From: Eonycteris spelaea
Lineage: Eukaryota; Chordata; Mammalia; Chiroptera; Pteropodidae
Length of the DNA: 64,000 nucleotides
Assembly (NCBI GenBank): GCA_003508835.1
Contig: PUFA01000003.1
Location: 21,027,501-21,091,500 of the forward strand
Reading direction: 5' to 3'
The notes beneath the pieces are model-generated. The model was not told the DNA's origin. It saw only the letters and a program-made list of their open reading frames with translations, and ran no database searches. Below, one piece after another: positions 34,130 to 45,579 of this stretch (its first letter is position 1; each line of letters starts with the position of its first letter). The position numbers and the translations under genes were made by a program.

Positions 34130-35190
34130 TCTTCGTTCATCCAACAGCTATTTATTGAATTCTTACTATGTGTCGGCCGCTCTTCCAGGAACAGCTGGAA
34201 GCCGCCGGATGATTGTAGACAGAGGAATAACATGCTTAGATGAATGACCGAGATCCCTCTGCTCTTCTGTGTGTGGAGTGGCATGGCTTAAAGGCTGGCA
34301 AGGCGAAGCGTTGGAGAACAAGAAAGCCTGCCTTGCACGTGTCTTGATGGAGAGTAAGGAGGCTTAGGCTGCAGTGGGGGCAGTGGAGCTGGCGAGGCGA
34401 TTGGGCTCTGTGCCGGAGGCCGAACAAAGGGGACATGATGATGGGTTAGGCGGGGGCGGGGTGAAGTAAAGGAAGGCATATGTCTATGGTTCAAATAACG
34501 GGGCGAGCGGAGCTGCTGTTTCGTTACTGGGTGGACATCGGGGGTAAAAGAGCCTTGTAAAGAAAGGAGTTTTGACAATCACAGTTTAGACACGACACCT
34601 TTAAGACGCCTGTTGGCTATCGATGTGGGGTTTGGTCGAGAGAGCGGAGCTGTGCAAATCTATTTAAAAGTTGGTATAAAAGGTACTTCAAGACATGGAT
34701 ATTGATGAGATCCCCTTAAAAAGAGAAAAGGAAGGCAAGGGACTGAGCTATGGGAGGCTCCTGTGTATATGGTCAGGTAGAGAAGGAGCCCAGCGTGAGG
34801 GCTCATGGAATTTAAGGGGAAAAAGTCGTTTCTAGCAGAATGAGTGGCATCGATATCAGCTGCTGCTGAGAGGACTGAGTAAGATGAGGGCGGAGAGGGG
34901 ATCGCTGGAGCTGGCTCTGTGGGTCGAGGCAGCGGCGGCTAAGTGGAGGGTACGGGATTCCCAGGGATGGGCGAATGGGTCATGGGAAGTGAGGAATGAG
35001 CACTGCCTCTGTGAATTTTGGCATTGACAGGGGCCGCAGCTCAAGGGGGATATGCGTTTCTGGGTGTTTCGCTTTTTTCAGTGCAGGTGAAACCCTAAAG
35101 CGTGCCTGTCGGTTGACAGGAAGAATCGAGAAGAAGGAGAGACTGATGATTCAGAGGGTGAGGCAAAGTCCCTGAGAGGATGAGGGGTCC
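34130..35190 (-). mobile_element. Long L2 fragment (about 1.06 kb), reversed
   Basis: It starts with CAACAGCTATTTATTGAATT and TTACTATGTGTCGGCCGCTC, the antisense L2 tail. It continues in L2 order through CTTGCACGTGTCTTGATGGA, a GATATTGATGAGATCCCC block, GCTGCTGAGAGGACTGAGTA with AGATGAGGGC, and a GGCAAAGTCCCTGAGAGGAT block. It is the longest L2 copy in the window and retains unusually many CpGs. The overlapping minus frames of 62-96 codons are not intact L2 ORFs. Confidence 0.65.
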
Positions 35191-35595
35191 AGCTCACGGG
35201 CGTAGGGTTGTGTTTTCAGAGACTATTCTGGAAAGATGGAGAGCATAGGTAATGTCCACTTTGAGAGATTCTGGACTTGAGAGAAGTGACTCTATGGACC
35301 AGCTACATAAGCATTTTCTTCAAACAAAAAATGTCATCCTGCAAGTAGAGGTCAGCCACCTCCTATTGTCAAAACATTGCCAGGAGATCTGGAGTCTCTA
35401 GGCTTGAGGCATAGAGGAGGGAAATAGTAACTTCCGGAGAGGGGGAGCATGGAAAAGGAAGGGAGCAGAGTGTGAGGGAGGGAAAGAAAGCAAAAAGGGA
35501 GAACGAGAAGAGCAAGAGGAGGCAGGGAGAAAGAAGCCAGTGGCTGTGTCAGAGGCGCCCCAGGGACACGTGCGGCTCTGCCCTTTAACTAACAG
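35191..35595. repeat. Segment with purine-rich core
   Basis: The plus strand from about 35405 to 35540 is mostly A and G (GGGAGGGAAAGAAAGC, GAGAACGAGAAGAGCAAGAG). The first part may still belong to the upstream L2. Confidence 0.55.
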
Positions 35596-36200
35596 CTAAG
35601 GACAAGAGGCGCCGTGAGTCACAGGAAACCTCTGTGACCAGCACAGGTGCAGGTACACAGCCCAGCTCTGCTCCTGGCCCCGAGGAAGGAAGTGCAGTGA
35701 CAGGGGCCTGGCTATAATTAGCACCCACCGGGTAGCCTAGAAAGCTGCCTGCTCTGAGGTCTGTGAGTTCAGAGCCAGCACTTGAAAACAGGGGCGTGCG
35801 CACAGCCCACGGAAACCCGCGGCTGGAGGTCGGCCTGTCAAGTGTCGCCCTGCAGGCCGTTGCCCTGAGCATGGCCCCTGGAGCCAGCAAGGCTAATGTT
35901 AGAATGCAGGCGCCCAGGATTCCTGGACTCTCGCTTATCTGTCTGGGCAAACGTCCTCCTGTCCTCCGTGGCTGGCTTTCCCAGGCTCCTGGGGCAGCCC
36001 CAGCCTGTGGGGGTGGCACCGCCTTGGCAGACGGGGTCGGGGGTGGGGACTGGCCTTGGCAGACACAGAGGGCAGTGCTTTCCCAAGGCCTCGTCTCCGT
36101 GGAGAGCCTTTCTAATGCCTTGGCGCATCCATGCTGTTCTCCCCCACGCAGGCCCACCTTTGGCTTTGCTGCTTATTTCCCACATGGGGACATCTTTAAA
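35596..36200. other. GC- and CpG-richer segment
   Basis: This segment has the highest GC in the window and a cluster of CpGs, for example GCGTGCGCACAGCCCACGG near 35793. It holds four overlapping frames on both strands (107-190 codons), including the longest in the window, 35585-36157 on the minus strand. Overlapping open frames on both strands are expected when stop codons are rare in GC-rich DNA, and none has a domain or signal peptide I recognise. It could be an exon with flanks, an enhancer or a decayed CpG island. Confidence 0.45.
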
Positions 36201-36549
36201 AAATTTTTTTTTGCTGTGAAATAGGAAGGAAACCCTTCAACAGCCCCCCTGCTGCTATTGCTCCGTTATTCATTGAACCTCGGGGGTAGGTGGCAGGGAC
36301 TCCCTGAGGACGGGTGTTCTGGCCTCCTCCCTCTCTCCGCCTGTCTAACCCTAAGAAAGTTCTTCCTTATCCGATCCCACATTACTTTTCTTGTAACTCT
36401 CTATCTCCAGTCTTGGGGTTCTCTCTGAACATCCCAGATAGCTGTCTTCCCTCTCCAAATAACAGCTCTCCTTTGTATTTGTGAAACAAATCATTGCTTC
36501 CTGCCTGTTTTCTCTTTTCCAGTCTGATCACCCCCACTTGCTCTGAGTA
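36201..36549. other. Unassigned DNA
   Basis: Pyrimidine-rich stretch with no recognised element. Confidence 0.45.
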
Positions 36550-36740
36550 CCCGTTAATTCACTAAATATCTGCTTCTTGCCTGATGAGTGTTTTCTCCTG
36601 TGCTAGGAGAACGTAGCCCTGGGAACCGAAGGAACTCACGTTTTTGTTTGAAGGAACGCTAGTGGACAAAATAGAAACATGTCATAAAAGGAGAATATGA
36701 GGTGATAAGAATCATAATAGAGATATGAAGTTTCTAATTT
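36550..36740 (-). mobile_element. Possible L2 fragment, reversed
   Basis: AATTCACTAAATATCTGCTT and later GGAACGCTAGTGGACAAAAT loosely follow the antisense L2 tail order. Weak. Confidence 0.35.
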
Positions 36741-38785
36741 CTCCTGAGGCTTATCATATCTTGGTGCCAGGTGTGCTGCGCACATGATCATAGAATTCAT
36801 GACATCATCGTCAACTTATACACAGGTCAAAACCCCGCCAGCCTCACGGGACTGTTTAAGGCACTGCCAACCTCACGTCAAAGGGCAGTTTCAGGAATTC
36901 AGACCACCGAGACCAGTGCAAAGTTTCACCCTGAAGTTCACACACCAAGAGCAAGGACTGGACCTCAGTCCATTCGGGTGCAGAGCGCGTCCGTTTGACC
37001 ACGACGCCATTGGCTTTCCTGGAGGGCCCTGGGAATACGAAGGAAGCAAGGGTGTAGGAGGGTCTTTAGCAGGGCTGCTGCCTCTGAGCTGTGCCGAAAA
37101 GATGTTTTCAGACACTCCCCCAGCGGGAAGCACGGTGCGCGGGAAGCACGGTGCGCTCGCTCTGACCTTGCTGTGCTTCTTGGCGCACACCGTTCCGTTT
37201 CACGTTACTGACACCTCGCCGCTCTGAACACGAGACTTTCTTCCAGCTTTCTCTTCACTGTGGTGGGGCTAGCACGCACAGGTGAGGCCACCCCGCGCCC
37301 TTCTGACAATGGTCCATTCTTAGAGGAATCACTTTCCAGAGCCATCCTGGGGGCTACTGAATTAAATCCTGCCACTTGGAGGCCGGCAGTTTTCCTGGAG
37401 AGGAAGGGTGGAGCTTTGCACCATCATCTGGCACCCTCCTTCCAACTGCCTGGGGAGACAAGGATGTCCTGGGTGCTTCTGTGACATAACCACTCAACAC
37501 CTGTTCACGGTGCCCACTGTGAGGGACACAGGGTGGGGACCTAGGAGCTGCCTCCCTTCGTCCCTCTTGCCTGTCATGGCCATCAGCAGGCAGTTCTTGG
37601 CCGGGTCCGTCAGTGCTCTGCAGGCTTGAGCAGCCCAACAGGAGACCACATTCTATTCCATTTTCCTGGCTCCAAGCAGCCTTTTTGATGATTGCATATT
37701 TCAGTACAGGGTGTGTGTCTGCTTATTATTTCATTCTGGATGGTGGTGTGACCCATACTGAGCATAACATGCAGGAATAATTACTATTATCGTTATTATT
37801 TTTAACATCAATTGTGCACCAGTGGGTGTTGTTAGAGAATAGAATTAGACACCCCCTCCCCTCTTTTGGCCCAGCTGGCTCCCAATTTAAATTAAAACAG
37901 GATTTTGGCATCAATAGGAGGTTAGGATGCTGGTGCTGGGGGATGCCTGGCACAGGAAAATGTAATTTGTTTCTCTGTTTTTTAGGGGGCAGATATTAAG
38001 CCTTGTATTTCTTCCCTCTGGATGATTTTCCTTTTTTTAATAAAAAAAACTACAACAATAATAATGATATTATGCAGAATTTGGACCTCTCAGGCAACAC
38101 ATTTTTCAATGGTTTCAAACATGGGGAAAATCAAGATTCATTTGAATTTACATATGCAAGAGACAGGGATAAATGCCATCGTGGTCTTGGAAAGTGTGAC
38201 CTGATGGGGGTCAGAGACTTTGCTGCTCTGAAAGCTCTTTGTTTTCTTCAGAGCAGAGCAAGTATCTAGTTTCTTTGTCAATAATGATGTTTATGTCTCC
38301 CTCTGTCCCGTGTCTCCTTTTTGTGAACCGCCGCCCGCACTCCTAGTACCAGTTCTAGAGAAATCTTCCCAAATGAGCAGTTTCATTCAGGCCACCTGCT
38401 TTCTCGAAATTCTTCCCCAACTCCCTACTGGCCTGCTGTCTCAGAGCTAAACTCTCTTGTCGGCTCCACTCAGCTTTACGGATCTGCTTTCCTCCCATCC
38501 CATCAGCCTCACGTTTGTTCTTTGTCCACAAAAACTCGATTTTCTCATTAGCCCACAAGCTCATCTTGCTTCCTTCCGGTCAAGTGTACCAGTTGCAACA
38601 TTCTTTATCCAAGGAAGTCGTACCTCCAATAAATTCTTTAGTGCCAGATTGTGGCAGACCTGATCTTTGTTTGGTGCCTTTGTAAGTTCTGCCTGGATGG
38701 TCTAGCATCTTGCTTTAGAATATGGATGCATTTGTCTTATGTTAAAATGCCAAGACAACAAGGCAAGGGCAAGTGACATATAACA
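36741..38785. other. Unassigned DNA with a GC-richer first half
   Basis: 36.8-37.6 kb is moderately GC-rich and has overlapping frames of 74-147 codons on both strands, none with a recognised domain. A perfect 16-bp tandem duplication lies at 37123-37154. 37.7-38.8 kb is mixed; 38430-38600 has a weak LINE-like look that I do not call. Confidence 0.4.
37123..37154. repeat. Perfect 16-bp tandem duplication
   Basis: The unit GCGGGAAGCACGGTGC occurs twice back to back with no mismatch and contains two CpGs per unit. The perfect identity suggests a recent slippage event. Confidence 0.95.
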
Positions 38786-38789
38786 GTTT

Positions 38790-38905
38790 GTTTCAGTGAG
38801 GGAATCTTTGGTTTCAGGTCTGGCATTATCTAGCTGTGTGACATTAGGGATATCATTTAACTTCTCTGAGCCACAGTTGAGTATATGTGTGTGTAAGTGT
38901 GGAAT
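38790..38905 (+). mobile_element. MIR SINE fragment
   Basis: TTTCAGGTCTGGCATTATCT, AGCTGTGTGACATTAGGGAT, ATCATTTAACTTCTCTGAGC is the sense MIR core in order. Confidence 0.75.
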
Positions 38906-39028
38906 TCTGATGGTCTCTTCTAGCTCAATTTTTTGTTTGTTTGTTTCTGTTTTATCCTTATCCTGCATTTTTACCCTGGTAATAGGGGCGTACTTATATC
39001 TTCTGACCATAACATTTCACTCTAGGGT

Positions 39029-39498
39029 CTTGTGGTAGATTAAATAATGACCTTCCCAAAATGTCCATATCCTAATCTCTTGCCCTGTGAATATGGTCAT
39101 TTAGATAGCAAAAGAGACTTTGCAGATGTGATTAAATTAAGGATCTTGAGAGGGGGAGAGTGGCCTGGCTTATCTTGGTGGGCCCAATACAATCATAAAG
39201 ATCCTTTCTAAGAGGGAGACAGGAGGGCCCAAGATAGAGAAGGAGATGTCATGATGGAAGCCGGGGTCACAGTGATGTGAGGAAAGGGCTATCAGCCAAG
39301 AAATGTGAGAGGCCTCTAGAAGCTAGAAAAGGCAGGAAAATGGACCACTCCTTCACCAAAGCTTCTAGGAGGAGTATAGCCCCGCTCACACCTTGAGTTG
39401 AGACACCTGATTTTCAGAATTATAACAATACATTCGTGTTGGTTTAAGCCTCTAGGTTTTGGTAATTCGTTACTGGAGCAATAGGTAATTAATGCAGA
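39029..39498 (+). mobile_element. MaLR solo LTR (MLT1 family)
   Basis: The LTR runs from TGTGGTAGATTAAATAATGA to AGGTAATTAATGCA. Blocks in order are TTTGCAGATGTGATTAAATT, AAGGATCTTGAGAGGGGGAG, GTGGGCCCAATACAATCATA, GAGGCCTCTAGAAGCTAGAA, and GTTGGTTTAAGCCTCTAGG. It is nearly full length (about 470 bp) with TG...CA ends. No internal MaLR sequence follows. Confidence 0.9.
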
Positions 39499-40029
39499 CC
39501 TAGATGTCTTTAGATCAATTGGTCCCATAGGCTCAGGTTTGCTCTGCTGATGTTTTAGGTCCTGGGTCCACACCCTCTTTCAGCTGACTGATCATTTTTC
39601 TTCTAACTTCCTCTATTCTTAAATACAGGAGAGTCTGACCTTGTTTTGAGGCACCTTTTGAGGCATTTTACAAATGGCCTCATGTGGGCATCAGAGGATA
39701 CAGTGATACTTTCTTTCCTAGAACAGATCATAGAATCATCACTCAGGCATAATGAGGAACATGTTAATCAGACATTTTCCCCAAACTCTCCACAATCAGT
39801 TCTTGACGGGTCCTCATTAAGCCCAGTGTTAGCTCTAGGAAGAGAGAGAAGGCGATGAGAGAACTGTTGGGCTGACTTAATTTTTACCAAAGAGAGGGCT
39901 GCTGCTGAGAGAAATAGCAGGAAACCTTGGGGGAGAATGCCATCGTGAAGCCTGCAATTGCCAACACTCTGGAGTTTTGAAAAGCAGGGCTCAAGAGGAA
40001 AGGCAAAAATAAGCATGTTTTCATATCTT
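39499..40029. other. Unassigned DNA
   Basis: No gene, RNA or repeat signature is recognised in this stretch. Confidence 0.45.
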
Positions 40030-40690
40030 TTACTGTTTTATAGATATTTTAAAACAGTTGATATCATTTATGTTTGTTTTGCTATTGCTAATAATGATGT
40101 AGTAAATGATTTGTACACGTTTTATAAATACTTTTAAGTATATCCATAGATAAATTCCTATAGTTACTCAATTGAAGTGTACGTGCATTTTAAGATTGCC
40201 AAATGTCCTATGATATGATTCTGTCACTTTATACTCTCAAGAGCATGACATGGCAATGTTTGTTCTTCCTCATTTTTGACTACTAGGTTTTAGCATTAAA
40301 AATTTGCCAATCTAAAGGGGAAAAAATCATATTCTTGTGTTTCGATGTGCATTTATTCATTAATAAGTTCAAACATTGCTTCAAAAGTTTGTTCACCATT
40401 CTTATTTTTCTTTTTATGAACTCTTCCTTATATCCTTTGTTCATTTTTAGTATGTTGCTTAACTTCTTATTATTAATTTGAATGATATTTAAAAATTAAA
40501 GAAAATTGTCCTTTGTTCATCATATGTTGCTAATATTTTTCCAGTTTGTGACTCGTCCTCTAATTTTGTTTATGGCTTTTTGTTTTGTCACATTGATTTA
40601 AAAGAATTATGTAGTCAAATTTATTATCCTTTTCTTTTTTGGCCTTGAGCTCATGGTTTTAAAAATCTAGATGGGGTTTCAAGATTGGTA
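40030..40690 (-). mobile_element. LINE-1 (L1MC/L1ME-like) 3' part, reversed
   Basis: The plus strand gives the antisense L1 order: CATAGATAAATTCCTATAGT, AAGATTGCCAAATGTCCTAT, TAAAAATTTGCCAATCTAAA, ATATCCTTTGTTCATTTTTA, TTTCCAGTTTGTGACTCGTC, TATGTAGTCAAATTTATTAT. The coding frame is destroyed. Confidence 0.8.
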
Positions 40691-41244
40691 GATTAGGGAA
40701 ATGACGCAAAACAATTTTATAAAGACTTTATCCATGTGTTTTATGAAACTGGCCATGCTATCCTTGTGGACAAAATGAAGAATGAGAGTTGGATGATGAT
40801 ATATGTCAAAGTGCCTTTTTAGTTTATTCATTGGATGTACATGAAGAGTGCAGATTAATGGACTCATGTCAACTGGATTCCCTTGTCCTTGATAAAGATA
40901 GAAGACATAATTCTCATATTTTTTTTCAGACAAAAGAAAGGTCAAGATGGGATATTTAATCCCCCGAATAACAATATCAAGATTCGAGAAGATCTTCACA
41001 GGCCAGAACAATGAGTTTAAAACTAACAAGACAAATTTAAAAGAGATAAATCAAAGATTTGTATTTTTCTCAAAGTGCAAGAATGCCAGGACAGATGGAA
41101 GGCGTAGCTACCAGATATTCCTGTAAATGACACTATGACAAAGATACAGTGCAGCGTGATCTTTAGTGCAGTTAATGGTATACTAAAAGGATGAAGAAAC
41201 TCAGTGTGGTCTTAGGTTCTTTCTGGACTACTCAACACTTTTTT

Positions 41245-41500
41245 TAAAAAACATTTTATTTTGAGATAATTGTAGACGGAGACTTGCAAAATGGGCATAG
41301 AGAGCTCTCTTACCTTTTCCCTGAGGTTTTTCTTTTCTCAGTCGTAACAATCTACATAACTACGGTACAATATTAAAACCGGAAAATTGACATTTGTACA
41401 CTCTACACACCTTATATTTCACCAGTTTTTACATTCATTTGTATTCGTATGTATAGTTCCATGAAATGTTATCATATATATATAGACTCATGTATTCTTG
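41245..41500 (-). mobile_element. Ancient L1 fragment, reversed
   Basis: ACATTTTATTTTGAGATAAT, CTACGGTACAATATTAAAAC, CGGAAAATTGACATTTGTAC, and CCAGTTTTTACATTCATTTG match a reversed ancient L1 sequence that begins with a T-rich end. Confidence 0.6.
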
Positions 41501-42679
41501 ACAGTTTTTAATTGATGAGTAAAGTAAAAATAGACAATCTGTAGAAAAAATGTATCTGGAATTTAACATAAGTGACATTCCCTGGATAAAAGTGTAAACA
41601 TGGAGTGAACTTGCACAAAGTACTTCAGTTGTACTTTGATCATGCTATACTTGCATTCTAGGATTATATTAAGCTGTATATTGACAAACTACAGAATGAA
41701 GGGAAATGGGACTTTACGCAATGATTTTCAAAGGTCCTGTGAAGGCTTGTCATGCAACACAGGATTAGGCTTTTTCCATGTCGTATAGTGGTGGTTAAAA
41801 GAGGTTGGAGGCAGTTGTAAGAAACCAGCATTTTGAAACTTTGACTCAGTGAAACTTCTGTTAGGAAGACATGCTATAAAACAGTGGCATTTGTCTGCCA
41901 TGCAAACAGTAGGAAGGAATTATTTAAGTAAAGGCAGAGTGACCAAGAGGGGCTTAGGGAGGAATCTTAAAATAAAGTTTGGATTAGAAGATCACTGAAG
42001 TTCTTCCCAATTTAAAGACCCTAAGATTCTATACTGATGAATATAAAAAAGTTGGAATATTTGAGAAGATGGGTTTTCTGTGTACCCCAGATAGGAAAGG
42101 AAGTGGAGGGGGAGGAAAGGAAGGAGAATAGGTGGAAGGAAGTGCTGATGGTCCTAGTGGCACACATGGAGTAAAGGAATAAGCAAAAGCAGTTTTGAAG
42201 ATATACCTTTAATAGCTTTCTCTGTTGATATGAAATTTTCCATCAGTTTTGTAAAGAGAAACGATAGTTTGCGGCTTTCGTGTCTATTAATTATGAAGAT
42301 AAAAAGGTTTGATAGATATTTTTGTTACTCCGTCATGCTCTCTCTTTGCCTTTCACGCTTTTCTAAGTTGATGACATATGTTTTGCTCTAAGAATGCTAT
42401 ATCTAGTAGACTCCGATACTGTTTTGACTGCTTTTTCTCATCTAACTTGAATACACTTAGATTATTAGCTGGTGAGTTAACAGTTCTCTATGTCACACAT
42501 GTTTATTGATGGTAAGGATCCAAAGAGACTGAGGGTGGCCACTGTCCTTCTCTGAGCCCTAATATGATGAGGTGCCTGTGTAAGAGTGGAAGCCTCTTCC
42601 ATGGAGGTATAAAGAACATCACCTGCTCTAAAAGCATCTTGAGTAAGAGGAAAGTGTAGGTATCAGTTTGGATCTCATC
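41501..42679. other. Unassigned DNA with a possible CORE-SINE remnant
   Basis: Mostly unrecognised. At about 41965-42030, GGATTAGAAGATCACTGAAG and AAGACCCTAAGATTCTATAC resemble a dispersed SINE end, and the reverse complement of the same motif occurs near 46975. A G/A-rich block lies near 42090-42145. Confidence 0.4.
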
Positions 42680-43035
42680 TAATTAAACATAATAGAACAC
42701 TCACATACAGGGACTTAAGCAAATGAAGATTTATTTATTTTTCACATAACAACAAGTGAAAGGTAGTAACTGCCAACTTTATTTCAGTGGTTCTATCATG
42801 TTAGGGATGCGTCGCCTCAATTTTCTGGGCTTTTTCCTCATGGTCACATAAAGGCTGCTGCAGCTTCAGTCAGCATGTCCGAATTCAAGGAGGGAAGAAA
42901 GGAGAAGAGAGTAGGAGGAAGGAGGAATGGGAAAGAAGAATGGTTGACATCCGCTTTTATGAAGAAATGCAAATGCCTTCCCAAAGCCTTCCCTCGTATT
43001 TCGTTGGCCAGAATTTCTTCCTTTACCCACAGTTT
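42680..43035 (+). mobile_element. LTR-like interspersed repeat, name uncertain
   Basis: GAAGATTTATTTATTTTTCA with CATAACAACAAGTGAAAGG, then CTCATGGTCACATAAAGGCT with GCTGCAGCTTCAGTCAGC, then CCAAAGCCTTCCCTCGTATT with TCGTTGGCCAGAATT. I remember this order from a dispersed mammalian repeat, probably an LTR. The two frames on opposite strands (79 and 87 codons) are shadows. Confidence 0.4.
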
Positions 43036-44969
43036 TGGGTCACACAGTTTGGTCGAGACATTTGTACAATGCTTTAATAACATGAGAGGAACTACGAGAA
43101 GGGAACAGAGAGTTTTCTATAATGTGCAAATGGTTTAAGAACATTAACCTGTGAGGAAGGACTGTAGATATCAGAGATTTAACTCTCCATTTATCTGTAG
43201 AGCTCCCCTTATGCATACTCATCCATGTCTGCGGTTAAGAGAAAGGAGGCAGAGAGAAAAGGTTTTGATAACTCTCCATTGAACTGAAGTCATCTGCAAG
43301 GTAGGATATGAAATCGGTCATAAAAACTCTTCTTGAAGCAGCCATTCTCTGGAAAAAATATAAATTTAGAGCAATTTCTTCATAGTCTCTGTTTTTTATT
43401 GTAAACATGGTGAGATGATGTTCTGGGCTGTTGCATCCTGGAACCCAAGCAAGTTTCAGAAGATTGTCCCTCTCCGTTTTGGAGTTGTTTTTCTGTAATT
43501 GAGACCAGAGCATGACTCCTTGTGTCCACAATGTTGCTAAATTGAATTAGGGATTTCTTGGAAAGAACAATGAAAGCCCAAATTCTGTTACTCTGCTATT
43601 TACTTAATATGTATGAGCCTGCAGATCTTTTAAGTGGTAATATGAAACAGGCTTTGCATTCGTAGGCTCTAAGTGCTGGTTTTAGAAAATGTGTTTGGTA
43701 ACATAACTCTGATTGTTTGAGAGAACTTTGTGAATTTGAGCATTTGAAAAAGGAGGTTTTAATTAGCTCCTTTTTATAAATGAAGCCAAGGTCAGGAGAA
43801 TTTTTAAAAAATGCTCCCAGTCTCCCAAATAGCCTGAGGTTCAAAGTATGTCTTATCTGACATATACATCTTCCTCTTCATATGGAGGACTCCCTAAACT
43901 ACTACTCAGTTCCACAGAATGAGTAAAATATGGTGTATCTAGGTAAAGAAACAAGGCCCAGATTGAAAAGATTGTTCTATAGGCTGAGCTCACGTGGCAC
44001 TCTGTCCTTGCGATTTAGTGCCTGTGTAAGACACAGTGATTTAGCTGAGAATCCTTGAGCTCATTCTTGCTGTGGATGTGGGTGTCGTCTGTCTGTTACG
44101 TTCTCCAGCACATCGGGGGCAGTGGCCTCAGATGTTTTTTCTCCCTGATGTCTACCTGGCCCTGAACTGATGCTGTGGACGTGGCATGCCCTTATATTGC
44201 AGCCCTCATTACAAACCCAGCCACTAGGGGCACACCGACCCCACTGACCCATCCTTGCAGGGGGAGGACATAATCCCCTTCCCTCTTACTATCCAGCCCT
44301 TCAGAGGAGATTGACCATTTCCCAAAGAGCCAGTATTAATAGAGAAGGATATAGAAAGAGGTACATTTAGCAGGGATAGTTCTGGCCACAGTTGGGCTTG
44401 GCTGGCACAGCTCATTTTTCTTCATTTTCATCCTGTCTAAGGGACCTGACACCAAGCCTGTCATTGGAAGTGTCCCCTTTCTTTTGTCTCTTGTAGGTGC
44501 CCATCCCTTCCAGCTCGAGGCACTGCAGATGCGATGGGTGAACATGTGTCAGAGCAAGGTGTGTGTATTCACATCACATTCAAAGCCTTTTCTTCATGGA
44601 TGGCAAAGACTAGTTTTCCCATATATATTTTTAATGCCATAACTTTGAGTAGATACTAATAGTACTGGTCAAATAAGACTAAAGTAAACAGAAACATTTT
44701 ATTTACATTCCTATTTTCATCTCTAACTCTCTACTGTCAGGCTTGACGCGCCTCATAACAAACCATTCTATATTATGTATATACATATATATGTGTAAAT
44801 AGCCACATGCATGCGTACTTGCATTTTGTGCACATACACACATATCTCTGTGTTTGTGATATAGTCGTTTAGAGTGCCAGAGTAATGGATTGAGCATACC
44901 TTTATTCATTTGTTTTCAATGTAAGCAATTTAGCGATACCTATTATGAGTCATAAAAATAGACATGTTC
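43036..44969. other. Unassigned DNA
   Basis: No recognised family, gene or RNA. A TA/TG-rich microsatellite-like patch lies at 44770-44800. Frames of 60-98 codons have no domains. Confidence 0.45.
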
Positions 44970-45148
44970 GGATGGGTAAGTAGAAAGTTCAGGGACCCTT
45001 TGAGGTTTAGCATGTAGACTAATGCAATGAGAAGTGGAAGTGATCCTACTAGTGTGTGGAATAAGAAGTGTAGTTCTGCGTTTAGTCGTTGTGTTTGACC
45101 TCCCAATCGAGTGATGATAATTAGCGTTGGTACTAGGGTTGCTTCACA
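44970..45148 (-). pseudogene. MT-ND4 (NUMT): Nuclear mitochondrial insert (NUMT): part of ND4
   Basis: On the minus strand the frame reads [19 protein letters not shown], then [19 protein letters not shown], then [15 protein letters not shown]. These align without gap or frameshift to mammalian mitochondrial ND4 (NADH dehydrogenase subunit 4), about residues 123-180 of 459. The Trp normally present after ITR (TGA in mitochondrial code) is now Leu (TTG), and NAG has become NAE. The base use (A/C-rich coding strand) is mitochondrial and unlike the surroundings. It has no start, no signal and no flanking ND4, so it is a dead fragment. A 94-codon frame at 44930-45214 contains it but extends into unrelated nuclear DNA on both sides. 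Confidence 0.93.
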
Positions 45149-45244
45149 GTGATCCTCCTTGGGAAATGATACCAAGGAAATCATTTGAAAGAAAGAGAAA
45201 GTTATGAAGTACACTGATTTTTTTAAAAAAATAAACTACAGGGT

Positions 45245-45570
45245 ATATTTATTTACAGCTTACAGGCATTTTCACACATATTATCTTCACAGCACTCCGG
45301 GGTTGGTGGTTTCATTGTTCCTCCTTATTTTTTAAATGAGGGAATAGGCTTAGAGAGATGGTGTGGTTTAAGGTTGTATAATTGGATGAGGGGTAGTTTG
45401 GAAAGTTTTTCTTAGTTTGAAAGGTAAGGAAACCCAATCAAGAAATATAAGGCATTAGTCAAAAAGATCCACAACGAAGCATTGAATGGATATGTACTTT
45501 GAGAGAAGAAATGGGAAATCCAGGTCTTTAGGCCCCAAGTTCATTGTTCTCTTTACCACACTATCACCAT
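45245..45570 (-). mobile_element. MIR SINE, reversed, with an internal interruption
   Basis: TTTCACACATATTATCTTCA and TTTTAAATGAGGGAATAGGC mark the antisense MIR from 45245 to about 45400. TCATTGTTCTCTTTACCACA at 45541-45560 matches the outer MIR end. About 115 bp of other sequence separate the two parts. Confidence 0.6.
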
Positions 45571-45579
45571 TCCAGTGGG

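Noticed and set aside
35585..36157. 190-codon minus ORF, the longest in the window
   Set aside because: It overlaps three other open frames on both strands in GC-rich DNA, has no recognised domain and no splice or promoter context.
42844..43138. Opposing 79- and 87-codon ORFs
   Set aside because: They lie on opposite strands of the same LTR-like repeat and mirror each other.
44930..45214. 94-codon minus ORF as a nuclear gene
   Set aside because: Only the middle 58 codons match ND4; both ends are unrelated nuclear sequence. It is a NUMT fragment.
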